Shown one piece after another: positions 12,801 to 24,160 of a stretch of DNA of 64,000 bases; positions within the stretch are counted from its first letter, which is position 1, and every line of letters begins with the position of its first letter. The position numbers and the translations under genes were made by a program. A model generated the notes under the pieces. The model had not been told where the DNA came from. It did no database searches and saw only the letters and a program-made list of their open reading frames with translations. The stretch is from positions 30,551,360 through 30,615,359 of the forward strand of contig CM055109.1 in the NCBI GenBank assembly GCA_029204225.1, read 5' to 3'. The DNA is from Diphasiastrum complanatum (lineage: Eukaryota; Streptophyta; Lycopodiopsida; Lycopodiales; Lycopodiaceae).

Positions 12801-15025
12801 CTCTCTACCAAGCTTTCCTTCTGCTGTTCTCCCTCAACGTCGATATGTTCTGATTTAAGTGTTGCTGCATGCTCCTGCAAGCCACTTTGGGCTCTACCAC
12901 TTCCTCCAAATACACGGCTTAAGATTGATCTTGTTGGCTTTAAACCATCTCTAGGCTTCAAAATTGCTTCTTGTTCGCTTGCTCCTTTCATGCTCTGGCT
13001 GGACAAAGAGACTGATTCCTTTCCCGTTTCAACAAGATTAGTTCCTTCTTCTGAAAAGGGACCTTGGTTATCACTAGAAGCTGCCACTCCTATAAGCATA
13101 TCTTTTTGTATTTCGACCTCAATCGGTTTATCAGCATTGCTTGAAGGTGAGCTGTGGGAATTGTCCTTGTGGTTAGTCATTCCCAAAGTCAATTCAGTCA
13201 TGGAGTCTTTCACTTCAGTAGGCGCTTCTGTGGGACAAATGTCACTCAGGCCATCTTTCATGGACTTACTATTTCTGCCAGAGAGTTTTCGTGAAAGTCT
13301 AGAGGAACGTCGGTCAGGCTTTTCAATCATTTGCTTTTTTTGAGGAGAACTTCCTCTCCAGCCCCACCAACCCCACGACTTTTTCTCCAATGAATCTGAT
13401 AGTTCTCCAGAATCTTCAAGACCTATTTGCTTGGGATTGGCTCTACTAGCTGCTGTTGGGGCATCCTTTAAAGCCAATGCTGCTTTTTCCAAGACCTTCC
13501 TCCAGGCTCTCTCTTGCTCTACCACAACCTCTGTATGTGGGCTCATTATGACATCACTAAAAGGCTTTGCTGAGCTCTGCAGAGACGAATTGCCAACCAG
13601 AGCTCCTTCTGACAAGTTTCTCCTTTCTGTAGACAACTCTTCTTCATCCTTTGACAACTCCTGTAGCACGACTATTTTCTCTGGCGTCTCCACGTTCACT
13701 TCAATTTGTTTGTTTTCAGGTAATCCTTTCTGGGAACTGGTACTCTCTTTTTCATCCAGTATAACATTGCTCCCCAAATTTAGTACTTCGGTACAAACAG
13801 AGACCCCCTGGCTAGAGAACAAATTTCTCGTATCAGAAACCTTTATGCTCTCACCTTTCAAAGTTTCTTCAGTATCATCTAGTTCTCCTAAGGCCACTTC
13901 AACATGTTGCAGTTGTACATTGACAGAGGATAAACTAAAACCACCTAAATTCCCAGGGTTGAATTCAGCACCTGATTGAAAGATGCCAGCATGAGAATTT
14001 ACTTCTTCGCTAACTGGTGTCTTAATGATTTTGCTTGAATCAGCAACCTGAAAATCTGTCTTCATGCCCTCCACTACCATCAAGCTGTCAGATTCTACTA
14101 AGGATATGTCATTTTCCAACTTCGAAATATGGGATGGAGTACTGGCATCATCCAAACCACCAGAAAGCTGATCAGAAGTAGAAGCAACTTTAGCAAATGA
14201 CGAGAAAGCATTGTTTGCAATAAGAACAGAAGCTGGACCTGAAACTCTACATTCTTCTAGCCCAATAGCATTACTCAGCAATTTATGCATCGTCTCGCCA
14301 TTGTGTGCCGTACTCTCGTCTGGTCCTCTCGCCAAATCCTTGATCACAGCCCTAGAGGATGAAAGCTCTTCAGTTGACACCTCTGTGACCTCCAAAACCC
14401 CTCCTGTTATCTTCACGGGCTCACTATCCGTAACACATGTACTGTCAAGACCATCAATCACGTCATCTTGGGGCATTGCATGCTTTACATCTGAACCTTT
14501 TTCATCAGCTTGCAGGCCTTTTTCCAACTTGTAATCTTCCTCTTTTCTGGTACTTGCAAGCTTCAATCCTTCATCACCAGACACACTGGATTCGTTCTTT
14601 GTGGACAAGTCATCTTCTTGTACAGGAGGCCTCTCATCTGTTTCCAACTCTTGTGCTTTGTGATACTCAATTGCAAGAGGCTTCACTGGACCCTCGTCAC
14701 CAGATGAAGGTGCACTAGATGGTGAAAGGACGTTATCGTCATTGACTGAGCCTGCATCTTCGAGAAAATAAGCCTCACCCTTGTGATCCAAATACATGTG
14801 AAAATCAGCTTCCACATCATTGACTGCCACATCCACAAGCTTCTCCCGGCGTTTGAGAACACCTTGAAATTTTCCAAATTTGACATTCCAGGGAGTACTT
14901 TTGAAACTGCCATCCTGTTGTTGAACTGCAATGATGTCAATAGCACCACCAAAAGGATGAAAAGGGCCTGCTACAGTGTAAACCCCTTGTGATATGTAGG
15001 TGCTCAGTTTTCCCACAGCATACAT
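3818..15025 (-). CDS. PAH: Phosphatidate phosphatase, lipin family (PAH); 3' end outside window
   Basis: Mg-dependent phosphatidate phosphatase, converting phosphatidic acid to diacylglycerol in the cytosol and at the ER. Coding exons, in transcript order: 15025-10864, 10691-10087, 9746-9673, 5375-5291, 4869-4783 and 3890-3818. All have GT-AG borders and phases that join without a frame break. Visible coding is 5086 nt, or 1695 codons plus one base. The N-LIP domain is residues 1-90. The catalytic LNS2 (HAD-like) domain begins in exon 2, and its nucleophile motif DVDGT is at residues 1607-1611. The start was set at 15025 (MYAVGK), as in plant PAH proteins, rather than the in-frame Met 11 codons upstream. 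The final exons, expected to begin with the VIRRAPHE-like segment, were not found between 1 and 3817, so the last intron runs past the left edge. Arabidopsis PAH1/PAH2 are about 900 residues (known); this protein would be about twice that. Confidence 0.95.
4783..4869 (-). CDS. PAH: PAH exon 5
   Basis: 87 nt, 29 codons: [20 protein letters not shown] then RQFLLNLKQ. The LSARAI block is the second conserved HAD motif region of LNS2. It is flanked by CTCAG and GTGAGA splice sites. Confidence 0.93.
5291..5375 (-). CDS. PAH: PAH exon 4
   Basis: 85 nt encoding (R)[19 protein letters not shown] and VTRLFSAIK, the segment that directly follows DVDGTIT in plant lipins. The acceptor is TGCAG; the donor is AAG|GTTTCA. 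The intron before it is about 4.3 kb and full of transposon debris. Confidence 0.93.
5790..6057 (-). pseudogene. Ty3/gypsy reverse-transcriptase N-terminal fragment
   Basis: The minus strand reads [20 protein letters not shown], then [20 protein letters not shown], then [17 protein letters not shown]. This is the start of a gypsy RT domain (usual pattern: EKGWIQPSxSPFGAPVLFV), cut off before the catalytic motifs. It is a fossil in the PAH intron between exons 3 and 4. Confidence 0.75.
6091..6509. mobile_element. hAT-type MITE with perfect 8-bp target duplication
   Basis: 419 bp. The left end is CATAGTGACCAGGGAACG; the right end, reverse complemented, is CATAGTGATCAGGGAATG (16/18). Both sides are flanked by ATCATGAG (6083-6090 and 6510-6517), an exact 8-bp duplication as made by hAT transposases. 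Internally, GGGAACG/CGTTCCC motifs are repeated in both orientations. There is no transposase. It is a clean insertion in a PAH intron, about 25 bp from the gypsy RT fragment. Confidence 0.85.
7539..8155. mobile_element. Possible decayed inverted-repeat element
   Basis: Left: CCTAGCCAATGTTTCCACGA then ATCGTGATTCGAAC. The reverse complement of the right side reads GGACTAATGCTTCCATCCGA then TTCGAACC. The ends are similar but imperfect, and both are followed inward by GAATC/GGTTCGAACC-rich sequence. No clear target duplication was found. The purine/G tract at 7681-7727 is inside. Confidence 0.25.
7681..7727. repeat. GA/poly-G low-complexity tract
   Basis: An AGAGAGAG run passes into two G runs (11 and 13 G) separated by AGA. 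It is a candidate G-quadruplex-forming sequence on the + strand within a PAH intron. Confidence 0.8.
9673..9746 (-). CDS. PAH: PAH exon 3 (DVDGT catalytic motif)
   Basis: 74 nt encoding [20 protein letters not shown] and then GTIT. The DxDxT nucleophile motif is DVDGT at 9695-9681. The first Asp of this motif is the nucleophile in HAD-type lipin phosphatases (known). The exon ends with two bases of an Arg codon completed by exon 4. Confidence 0.95.
10087..10691 (-). CDS. PAH: PAH exon 2 (start of LNS2 region)
   Basis: 605 nt. It opens with [20 protein letters not shown] and continues with [15 protein letters not shown], then a conserved hydrophobic block ([18 protein letters not shown]), and ends [20 protein letters not shown] before a GTATGT donor. 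These match the segment just before the catalytic domain in plant PAH proteins. A second Trp/basic motif ([15 protein letters not shown]) lies near residue 1490. The acceptor is TGCAG at 10692-10696. Confidence 0.93.
10864..15025 (-). CDS. PAH: PAH exon 1 (N-LIP domain and long acidic middle region)
   Basis: One uninterrupted 4162-nt coding exon. Residues 1-90 are a clear N-LIP domain, with [25 protein letters not shown] and [15 protein letters not shown]. After that come roughly 1,290 residues rich in S, E, D and L with little recognisable fold. Near residue 550 is a tryptophan-rich motif (SWGWWGWRG) followed within 25 residues by a basic [13 protein letters not shown] stretch that could be a nuclear-localisation signal. 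Lipins have a short Trp-rich segment in the middle of the protein, so this may be its counterpart (inference). The donor reads ACAG|GTATAT, leaving one base that completes a Gly codon with exon 2. Confidence 0.93.
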
Positions 15026-15058
15026 TTTAATATATTCCAAAGTTTGGACAACGTGCAC

Positions 15059-16432
15059 ACATCGAAGCTTGCTTGTTGGAATCAGAAATTGAAGAGAAGA
15101 TATAATTCAGGCTGAGCTTTGTTTTCAGCCGTTTGCAGGCACGGTATGCTCCCGCCTTTATTTAGCTACAAACATACAGCTGATTCTCCGTAGATAAGAA
15201 ACGTGAACATGCAATTGCCTAATTGCGGCAAATACACAAATTACTATTGGAATAAAAAAGGCTATCTATATGTGCTAGTAGTAGCCTGTGAAGAATCAAA
15301 TGTTGTAACGAATCGGAGAAATCCGTTATATCTCATGCCTTCAGGCAGTCAAATCTTTTTTCTCACGGTCTCTTTCTAGAGTTTCGTTTCAGTTTGTGGA
15401 AATAGTTCAGACTCGATATTGCCTAAAAAGCGACAAATATGCTCAAAGTGAGTCGAAACGCGAACGATCATGTTACAATCATCAGAGACGTCCTAAGTTC
15501 CATATAAACTGGAAAACGCCCTTACTTTGCCAAACTGCTACCGGAATGTGGATATGTCCATCATGACAAAGTACAGATTTCATAGGTTTAAAAGATGCTG
15601 CATGACACAATAATGATTAGGGCATGAGTTTGATGAATGTCAAATTTCATTAAGTTTGAGAGACCTATACGATGGAAGGTTATGCATTTGAAGGAAAACA
15701 CAGACAGCTTCAATTATTGGCTCCAAATGAAACACACTCACACAAAGCTGCCAAACAAACACGGAAAACTAGCTCCAAAACCGGCACACGCCAACTTCTG
15801 CAAGTGAATAGCAGCTCAAGGACAGGGAAAGATAAATGATATGTCTACATTGCATTTCCGATAATAGGCAAAGGCATGAACATGAATACTCGAGGATGAT
15901 TCCGTAGCTGCGAATTTGAATCAAATAGAAACGAAACGCGGTGCACTAAAATAAAAACCTTCGTTACAATCCCCCTTATCCCAAAACCATCTATACGGTG
16001 CAATTGCGTCGACTTTCTAAAGAATTTCCACCAGGTTCACGAAAAACCTTCAAAAGGCAACAATATTGAACGGCCGCAAGCAAATAGCCAAGAGCAGCCC
16101 CCTTACTCACACATCTCACCGGAAAACAAATCAAACTACTCAACCAAATCTAAGATCATATGCAAATCGAAGTTGCGGGGTCGAGAGCGAGACAAAACCA
16201 CAAGAGCCTGAGCGAAAAAACAAAACAAAGCCAATGAGGATCCAATCAAACCTCAAAGAATCAAGCGCTTTCCAGGCATGTCCTGCAGCAGCTGCCCCGG
16301 TGACACAAAAGCTGAATGCCAGAGATGAAAACAAAAAATGGCGCAGCGGAAAGCATCGAATGCAACGAAGATCGCTCTCGCCTCCAGAAATCGAGAGCCA
16401 GCGAGCGAGAGAGCGAGCAAGCCAACAAGAGA
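15059..16432. other. Upstream region of PAH; no coding gene seen
   Basis: No domain is recognisable on either strand. It probably contains the PAH 5' leader and perhaps a leader intron, since the G-box cluster is 1.6 kb upstream of the ATG. The transcription start cannot be placed from sequence alone. Confidence 0.5.
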
Positions 16433-16693
16433 ATGCGAGAAACGACGACGCTTGCGTCTCTTCTCTTCTCTCTTATTTCTCTTCTCCTTCTTCTCGTTTC
16501 TGCGACGTCGAGGACGATCGATGACAAAAAACTGGAGCAAAAGGAAAACGCAAACGCAGAAACAAACGGCATATGCTTTGAATATCTCACAGCCTTTGTA
16601 CTTTTGAGCTCCAGCGCCCTAACACCTCCCACCACCGTCCGATCCACAAACCTCGTTCCGATTTCGCCACGTCTCCATCGGGTCCACTGTTGA
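16433..16693 (+). other. Weak candidate small secreted-peptide reading frame
   Basis: An open frame begins MRETTTLASLLFSLISLLLL, followed by VSATSRTIDDKK, and so resembles a signal peptide with a cleavage-like ATS site. The Leu/Ser run comes from a CT-rich tract, so it may be a composition artefact. The rest of the frame (to the stop near 16693) looks non-coding, and no second exon was recognised. If real, it would be divergent from PAH with a shared upstream region. Confidence 0.15.
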
Positions 16694-17010
16694 GAGACAT
16701 CCACGTGTCTCTTACAACACGTGTCACAATCTGCATGGTCTACACCGTGCCACGTCATCGCGGCGTTTAACAGCACACGACGCATTAGAAATCTCCATCA
16801 TTGGATCCAGGTCCAACCGCTCCGATTTTGCCACGTTTCAAGACACTACACCATACTTCCAAGTGTCACTATGCCACGTGTCAAAGATCTAGCGGGTGGC
16901 TGTCAGATAGATCGTGCCATTGAGTACGGTGCAGGTCCACCAACCGACGACCTCGCCAATCAGGAATTTCCGACAACTTGATGTTCTGGGCTTTTTTTAT
17001 CCTACGTGGC
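16666..17010. promoter_or_regulatory. Cluster of seven ACGT (G-box/ABRE-like) cores
   Basis: ACGT cores lie at 16669, 16703, 16719, 16752, 16833, 16876 and 17004. Most sit in CCACGTGTC, ACACGTGTC or GCCACGT contexts, the consensus for bZIP/bHLH and abscisic-acid-response elements in plants. The cluster is 1.6 kb upstream of the PAH start codon, next to a GA-rich (CT-rich on the + strand) stretch at 16380-16500 that could be a 5' leader of PAH. That this is the PAH promoter is an inference. Confidence 0.5.
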
Positions 17011-18540
<1,530 letters not shown>

Positions 18541-18749
18541 GAACCCTAATCTCAAAGAAACCCTAACTTGTCACGCTTTCCATCTTGAAGGTCATGCTTT
18601 GCATAATTCTAGAACACTCATGGTATATATAGCATTAGTTTTATGGGACAAATTGAAAGGCACATGTCCATCAAACACACTCGTTGGTCAGAACCCTAAT
18701 CACACGTGGACCAATGAAAAGCTCTAAAATGTGTTTTCTCCATAACATC

Positions 18750-18857
<108 letters not shown>

Positions 18858-18930
18858 GGACTCTACTACATGCATATTTTTCCATATTATATTTCCATAA
18901 GCAATACACTATGGGTGCCCTAAGTAACCA

Positions 18931-20164
18931 TGTTGGCTTTTGCCTCGCCTTGTTAATTTAAATCTCTTCTACCTTATACATTCGAAGGGGCCTTTTCAAA
19001 ATTTGTTAAAACTTGCTTAACAAGTCTCTGTTACATGGTGAAGATTGCTACACGAGTTTCAAGTTATAATCTAACGGTGTGCAATGTTGCTAGCTTAGTG
19101 CTCCAATTTTACCTCAATAAACTATAAGAAGAGGATTGGAATACCTTTGTTCCATCTTTCCTCTTGTGGTCTTTTGCTTTCTCCTCTCTTTGCTCTCTCT
19201 TTACTATCCCTACTACGATTGGCTACTACTACGATTTGATGTGGTGGGGATACAGCAATGCTTATGGAAGGATAACACACTCTTGCCATTGCTCTTACAA
19301 TAGATACAAGTTTGTTAGTTATTATTGGGCAGCGAACTACTGTTGTTTTCTCTAGTTTTTTGCTTCATGATGAAGAGGTTTACTTGCCTTTGCAAGGGTG
19401 ATTGATTGGCTAACCAATGCACTTATGATGTATGCTGGACAACTTCGTAAAGCATAGGTAAAATCAGATTTTTCAGTTTACAATAGATCGCTGCCTCCAT
19501 AGAGGATTGCGCCCACTTATAAGGTATGTATCTTGCGTGTAGCTATAATACCTTTGCTTTGGTACTGGTCATTGGTGAACCAGCACTATATGTGATTCAA
19601 TGAGGAAGTTCTATCATGAACTAATGATATATCGTTGGTAAAACAACTCATTTTTTACCATAATATACACGTTTTTTGGTTTATAGTCCATCGTTGATGG
19701 ATTTGCTAAATGTGATTCAATGAGGAAGTTTGTTCACTTGCTAATGATGAATCGCTATTGGTCATGTGCATTTTTACACCATAATGCATCGTTGTTATTA
19801 CAACATTTAATATACATATTCGCTATTATTCTATCTCATTGCATTCGTGTTGAATGTTCGTTAACTCTCACTCTTCTTTCGCAAGTATCATAAACGAAGA
19901 AATGTATGTATGTCTTTGACGCCTAATTGTTTTTACATTTTTTTATATCAGAACATTGGTAAAAGAGTATTGCATGGTTGTCTCAGACACTTAATTGTTT
20001 TTGCAATCTCTCTCTATGGTTGTCTAAGACACCTAAACTGATCAGAACAGCTCCGTCTTCCAAGTAATCCAAATCCTTATCATCAGTTATCATTGTTCAT
20101 TGTTTCCATCTATTGGGACGATGGCCTCCATTTCCGCTTCGGCCCAGACCTTGTTGCTCCAACA
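18931..20164 (+). mobile_element. Candidate 5' LTR of copia element 1
   Basis: Starts TGTTGGC and ends CCAACA, the usual copia LTR ends, with the primer site starting 5 bp later. The right end is supported by that site. The left end is a guess, as no second LTR copy was found. The interior contains a direct repeat of TGTGATTCAATGAGGAAGTT at 19589 and 19709. Confidence 0.35.
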
Positions 20165-20168
20165 TTAG

Positions 20169-20180
20169 TGGTATCAGAAT
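20169..20180 (+). other. Copia-type primer-binding site (initiator tRNA-Met)
   Basis: TGGTATCAGAAT closely matches the plant tRNA-iMet complement TGGTATCAGAGC. It follows the CCAACA LTR end and precedes gag. Confidence 0.6.
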
Positions 20181-20279
20181 GCATGGCTTTGGATTTACTA
20201 GAGTGTAGGACCTAATACGTTCTTGTTTTCAGAGCTAGTTTATATTCTGCTTGTGTTCAATGTTTGTTCATCGATCATA

Positions 20280-21583
20280 ATGAAAAGTTTAACCTCTAAG
20301 ATCCACTTGATCAACAAGTTCAACGGAGATAATTTTTATATGTGGAAATTCAAGATGAGGATGATGTTATCGAGAAGGAGCTATGGGAGGGCAACCTGTT
20401 TCTTACATGCCTGTTTTAGACCAAGAACTGTTGTGAATGGTCGATAAATTTTGATTGTCAAAAATCCAGAGGGTTACGTAAACTGTTCAATAGCCAGACC
20501 AGCAGAACAAGACATGCTACCCGCATGGGAAGCAAAGGATGGCAAAGCACTTGCCATTGTATCCTTGAATCTAAAGAACACTCAGATTGCTCACTTATCA
20601 AACAGTACCACCTCCAAATAAGCGTGGGATATCTTAACAAGTATTTATGAGTCTTCAGATGTATTGACTCGTCTCTTTTTGAGAAAGAATGCCCTTACAC
20701 TCAAGATGAGCCTAGGCACCCCAGTTAGTGATCATCTAAACGAGTTCAAACAGTTGCTAAATCAACTTGCTGCAATAGGCTCTCCTATTTCTGAAGAAGA
20801 ATCAACAATGTCTCTTCTCGCCAGTCTTCCATCCTCCTATGACAACCTAGTATTACTCTTGAGCAATACTCCTGCGTTGTCACTCCAAATGCTGACAACA
20901 AGTCTATTGTAGGAAGAAGTTACGAGAAAGAGCTTATCTACAACGAGTACCAAGTCAATGGCATTATACTCTAATAAGCAGCAGTCCAAAAAGAAGAACT
21001 TCAAGGACAAGAAGACAGCCAAATTCAACGCAACAACAACAATAGTAGCACAATCGACAACAACAACCAGCCAATTACAACATCAAAGACTGTCAGATCC
21101 TTAAGCAGAATGAAACGAGAAAAAAAATGCAATAGCACCAGGAAGGAGTTTTTGACTCTGTCAGAAATTTCCAAGAAGATGAGAAGGTGCTAATGGTACA
21201 AGATCAACCACGCAAAGATGCCTATGAATGGTATCTCGATTCAAGTGCTTCACAGCACATGACACCGTGTAACAACCTATTCTCTACTCTCATAGCCACG
21301 GAATCAAAGTACATTTTCTTCGGAGACTCAAACTCACACAAAGTTGAAGGCCAAGGCTCCATTTGAGTATAGTTCCCTGATGGCATCACTAGCCAGTTAG
21401 ACGGTGTACTTTATGTACCCAAGTTAACAAAGAATCTGTTGTTTATAAGCAAGATCACTGATCAAGGCTATAGAGCTTTGTTTATTGCTAGACGATGTGC
21501 TTTTATTGATGAAATCCTCTCTGCACACAGAGAAGAAAATTTGTATATCTTTTGTCACGATTATGCACTTTCTGTGAGTAACT
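20280..21583 (+). pseudogene. Ty1/copia element 1: gag and protease remnant
   Basis: Gag starts near MKSLTSKIHLINKFNGDNFY then MWKFKMRMML. It continues through a frameshift and stops to VLTRLFLRKNALTLKMSLGT and LASLPSSYDNLVLLLSN. No intact zinc knuckle was seen. The protease region (21180-21480) reads YEWYLDSSASQHMTPCNN (DSSAS where DSGAS is usual), then LDGVLYVPKLTKNLL. Integrase, RT and RNase H are absent, since the next LTR starts at 21584. Dead element. Confidence 0.75.
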
Positions 21584-22212
21584 TGTGAGAGATTTCAATT
21601 AGTTTAGTCTAGTTTAGTCATATTTTGGTAAATTGTCAATATGAGGCCAAAACTCATTTCAGACTTAAAGATAAACTTTTTGAAGTTATATTAGTTTAAA
21701 ATACATTCAATAATCACTTTTTGAAAGTGTGAGAAAGTTGGTAGTCGAGTTTGAGAGAGATTCAAATTTGAATGTTGGGTACATTGAATCTAGACCCAAA
21801 AATAATAAGGTTTACATTTTGGAGGGAAAGCCAAGTGGTCAAATAGGGTTTGGACCTGATAAAAGGATGCAACTCGTGGAGAGACACATCTTCTCTCTTC
21901 TCTCTCTCATTTCATCATTATACATGGTCCTCTTTGGGTTCTACTACTCATTGGTGCACTCTCATGATGTTATCTTGCAATTATATGTGTAGAATAATCA
22001 TTTATTGCTATTTTCAATTCCACACGTGTGAAATACAGTAGGGTACTGTAATTGTATGGATAGCAAACAAATTTTATATTTTGGTTCATGTTTGCATCTC
22101 ATTTTGTATGTAGATGCTGAATTTTCTACATTGGCAGAATTGTTGGTTTGCTCCTTATTGTAACCAAAGATTTGGTACATGGATTGGATCTTGAATAGTC
22201 GGAGATCCTTCA
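21584..22212 (+). mobile_element. 5' LTR of copia element 2
   Basis: Begins TGTGAGAG and ends CCTTCA just before the primer site. It shares motifs with the sequence at 45490-45996, including GAGGCCAA near the start and CCACACGTGTGAA near the end. The two are therefore probably a diverged LTR pair or relatives from one family. Confidence 0.6.
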
Positions 22213-22213
22213 A

Positions 22214-22225
22214 TGGTATCAGAGC
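22214..22225 (+). other. Primer-binding site of copia element 2 (tRNA-iMet)
   Basis: Exact TGGTATCAGAGC, the complement of the plant initiator tRNA-Met 3' end, one base after the LTR. Confidence 0.85.
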
Positions 22226-22799
22226 TATTTTGTTTCGGTTTATGAAAGGATCAGCCACATTTATCAAAGATTTGGAGGAGTTACCAATGCTAGAGCATGC
22301 TAGATTGATCTCTACTCAAAAATCAGCATTTTTGCATGTGTAGAATTGATCTTTTGTAGGTCAAAACTCAATATAGGTTTATATACTTGATCAATTATGA
22401 CATCACACTTGTTTTACTGGAATTAGATGATTTTTGGTGCATTAGTAAGGTCTCATTGGAGGCTACAAGATGGTATATCAAGTTTTTAGAAATTGCATGT
22501 AGAATTTGAGATATTCAATTTTTTGTGATTTTGTCAAAACCCTAATTTTGATTGGATCTCTAGTTTTTGAGGTTATTGAACTTCATTTGAGTGTGTTTCA
22601 ATCTTAGGAAGTGGCAAGAATCATTAGATTGAGGATAGATCATAGATTGATCAAGATTTCACTATTCTATGTGTTGATTTTCTAGTTAGAAGTGCTAGAA
22701 GAGATTTAAGAGGTTCCATATCTTTGTGATTTCTTCTTGAGTTCATTTGTTGACATTCAAGAGAGTGATTTGTGCATTGGAACAGGTTGGAAGAAGAAG

Positions 22800-23868
22800 A
22801 TCAGGTCACTTCAACATGGCTACAAGTGGAGGCTTTATGTTGAAGGCAATGATAGGCTTACCTCAATCAACTATTCTACTTGGAAGGTGAGGATGGAGTC
22901 CTTATTGGAGATGAATGAGTTGATGGATATTGTTGTAGGTTTGGAGGAGAGACCAGCAACTCAACAAGATCAAATGAGGTATGACAAGAGAGCAAAGAAA
23001 GCTCTACACATGATTAAGATGAATGTTACCAATGAACTTCTCAAGGAGATTGGTAAGTGCACATCATCTTTGGAGGCTTGGGAAGCTTTGAAGAAGCTTT
23101 ATGAATCCAAGTCTACATCTAGAGTGTTGACTCTAAGGAGGCAAATCTTTCAAAGTTTGCAAAAGAAGTAAGAGAGTACTCATGCTTTTGTTTTGAGGGT
23201 TAAAGCATTCAATGATGAGTTAGCATGTATTGATGAAAGCATTAAGGAGGTAGAACTTGTTCAAGTTATACTTAATGGCTTGTTGGAAGGTCATGCTAAT
23301 CTTGTTCAAAGCATTTCTATTCAAAAGACTTTGCCAAGTATTGTGGATTTGCAAGAGATCTTGGTGAATGAGGAGTATAGGCTTCAATCAAGAGGAGGTG
23401 GATCTACATCAACATCTCATTATGAAGAGGAGGCTATGTATATCAAAGGCAACTTCAAGGGCAAAGGCAAGTGGTCTAAAGGGCAAGATCAAGGTGAGAC
23501 TTTCTCTTTTGGCAAAAAGAAAAATAAGTCAAAGTTGAAATACTTCTATTGTGGAATCAAAGGGCATTCTGCTCATGAATGTTTGAAGAAGCAAAGAGAT
23601 GAAGGTAGCAAGCAAATCAACTTTACTACTAATGATGAGGATCTAGGTGGTGGTGATTCTCTTTTGATGTGTTCTTCAAGTCCAATATCAAGTGAAGGTG
23701 ACAAAGATTCATGGTGGATTGATATTGGAGCTAGTTCCCACATGACTAGTCACAAGGAGTTCTTTACTTCTTTGGTCACTTATGATGGAGCCAAGAAAGC
23801 AAGTCACATGGCCAATGGTGGTGAGTGTGTGATTGAAGGTATTGGTTCAATTCCTATTTGTCTCTCTA
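22800..23868 (+). pseudogene. Ty1/copia element 2: gag, zinc knuckle and start of protease
   Basis: Gag reads DRLTSINYSTWKVRMESLLE and GLEERPATQQDQMRYDKRAK. An in-frame TAA at about 23169 separates it from the rest (HAFVLRVKAFNDELACIDES and on to LPSIVDLQEILVNEEYRL). The zinc knuckle is YFYCGIKGHSAHEC, whose first Cys is lost. The protease active site is WWIDIGASSHMT, with Ile where Ser/Thr is expected. Coding stops at IGSIPICLS, where a fold-back junction begins. The 3' part of this element is probably at 43.9-46.0 kb. Confidence 0.85.
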
Positions 23869-23895
23869 CTAATAGAGAGACAAATAGAAATTGAA
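23846..23895. repeat. 23-bp inverted repeat at the copia/gypsy junction
   Basis: The arm at 23846-23868 is the end of the copia protease coding. The arm at 23873-23895 is its reverse complement with one mismatch; the loop is CTAA. Directly after the second arm, the minus strand carries gypsy RT coding (EWVSP). Confidence 0.9.
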
Positions 23896-24160
23896 GGCGA
23901 CACCCATTCAGTATGCTCTATTTCATAAATAAAATCAGCATCTAACTATTTCTGCAACTCTTGCTTGATCAGCTCTATATAATTCAGGTTTCAGCAATAG
24001 TAACGACTCACCTTGGGGACTGCTCCATCCACCAAGGGTATAGTATGCTGGACTACGGTTGGAGGAATACCCTTCGGATCACTATAATTCCAAGCAAAAC
24101 AATTCTTGTATTCCACCAATAACAAAGTAGCCTTTTGAATTGAGTGGGCGTTAACTGCTC
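23896..24160 (-). pseudogene. Gypsy (left copy): start of reverse transcriptase
   Basis: The minus strand from about 24155 reads LLLVEYKNCFAWNYSDPKGI, then VVQHTIPLVDGAVPKVSRYY, a stop, and then a stretch ending DADFIYEIEHTEWVSP at 23896. This is the N-terminus of a gypsy RT (usual: WVSPIVIVPKKxGK). It breaks exactly at the fold-back junction. It continues the minus-strand gag-protease frames at higher coordinates. Confidence 0.75.

Noticed and set aside
11317-14992. Open frames of up to 194 codons antisense or out of frame to PAH exon 1
   Set aside because: They are shadows of the long coding exon, with no domains or splice context.
15026-15058. Upstream in-frame Met as PAH start (11 extra codons)
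   Set aside because: Plant lipins begin at MYAVG; the upstream codons are not conserved in the family as known to me.
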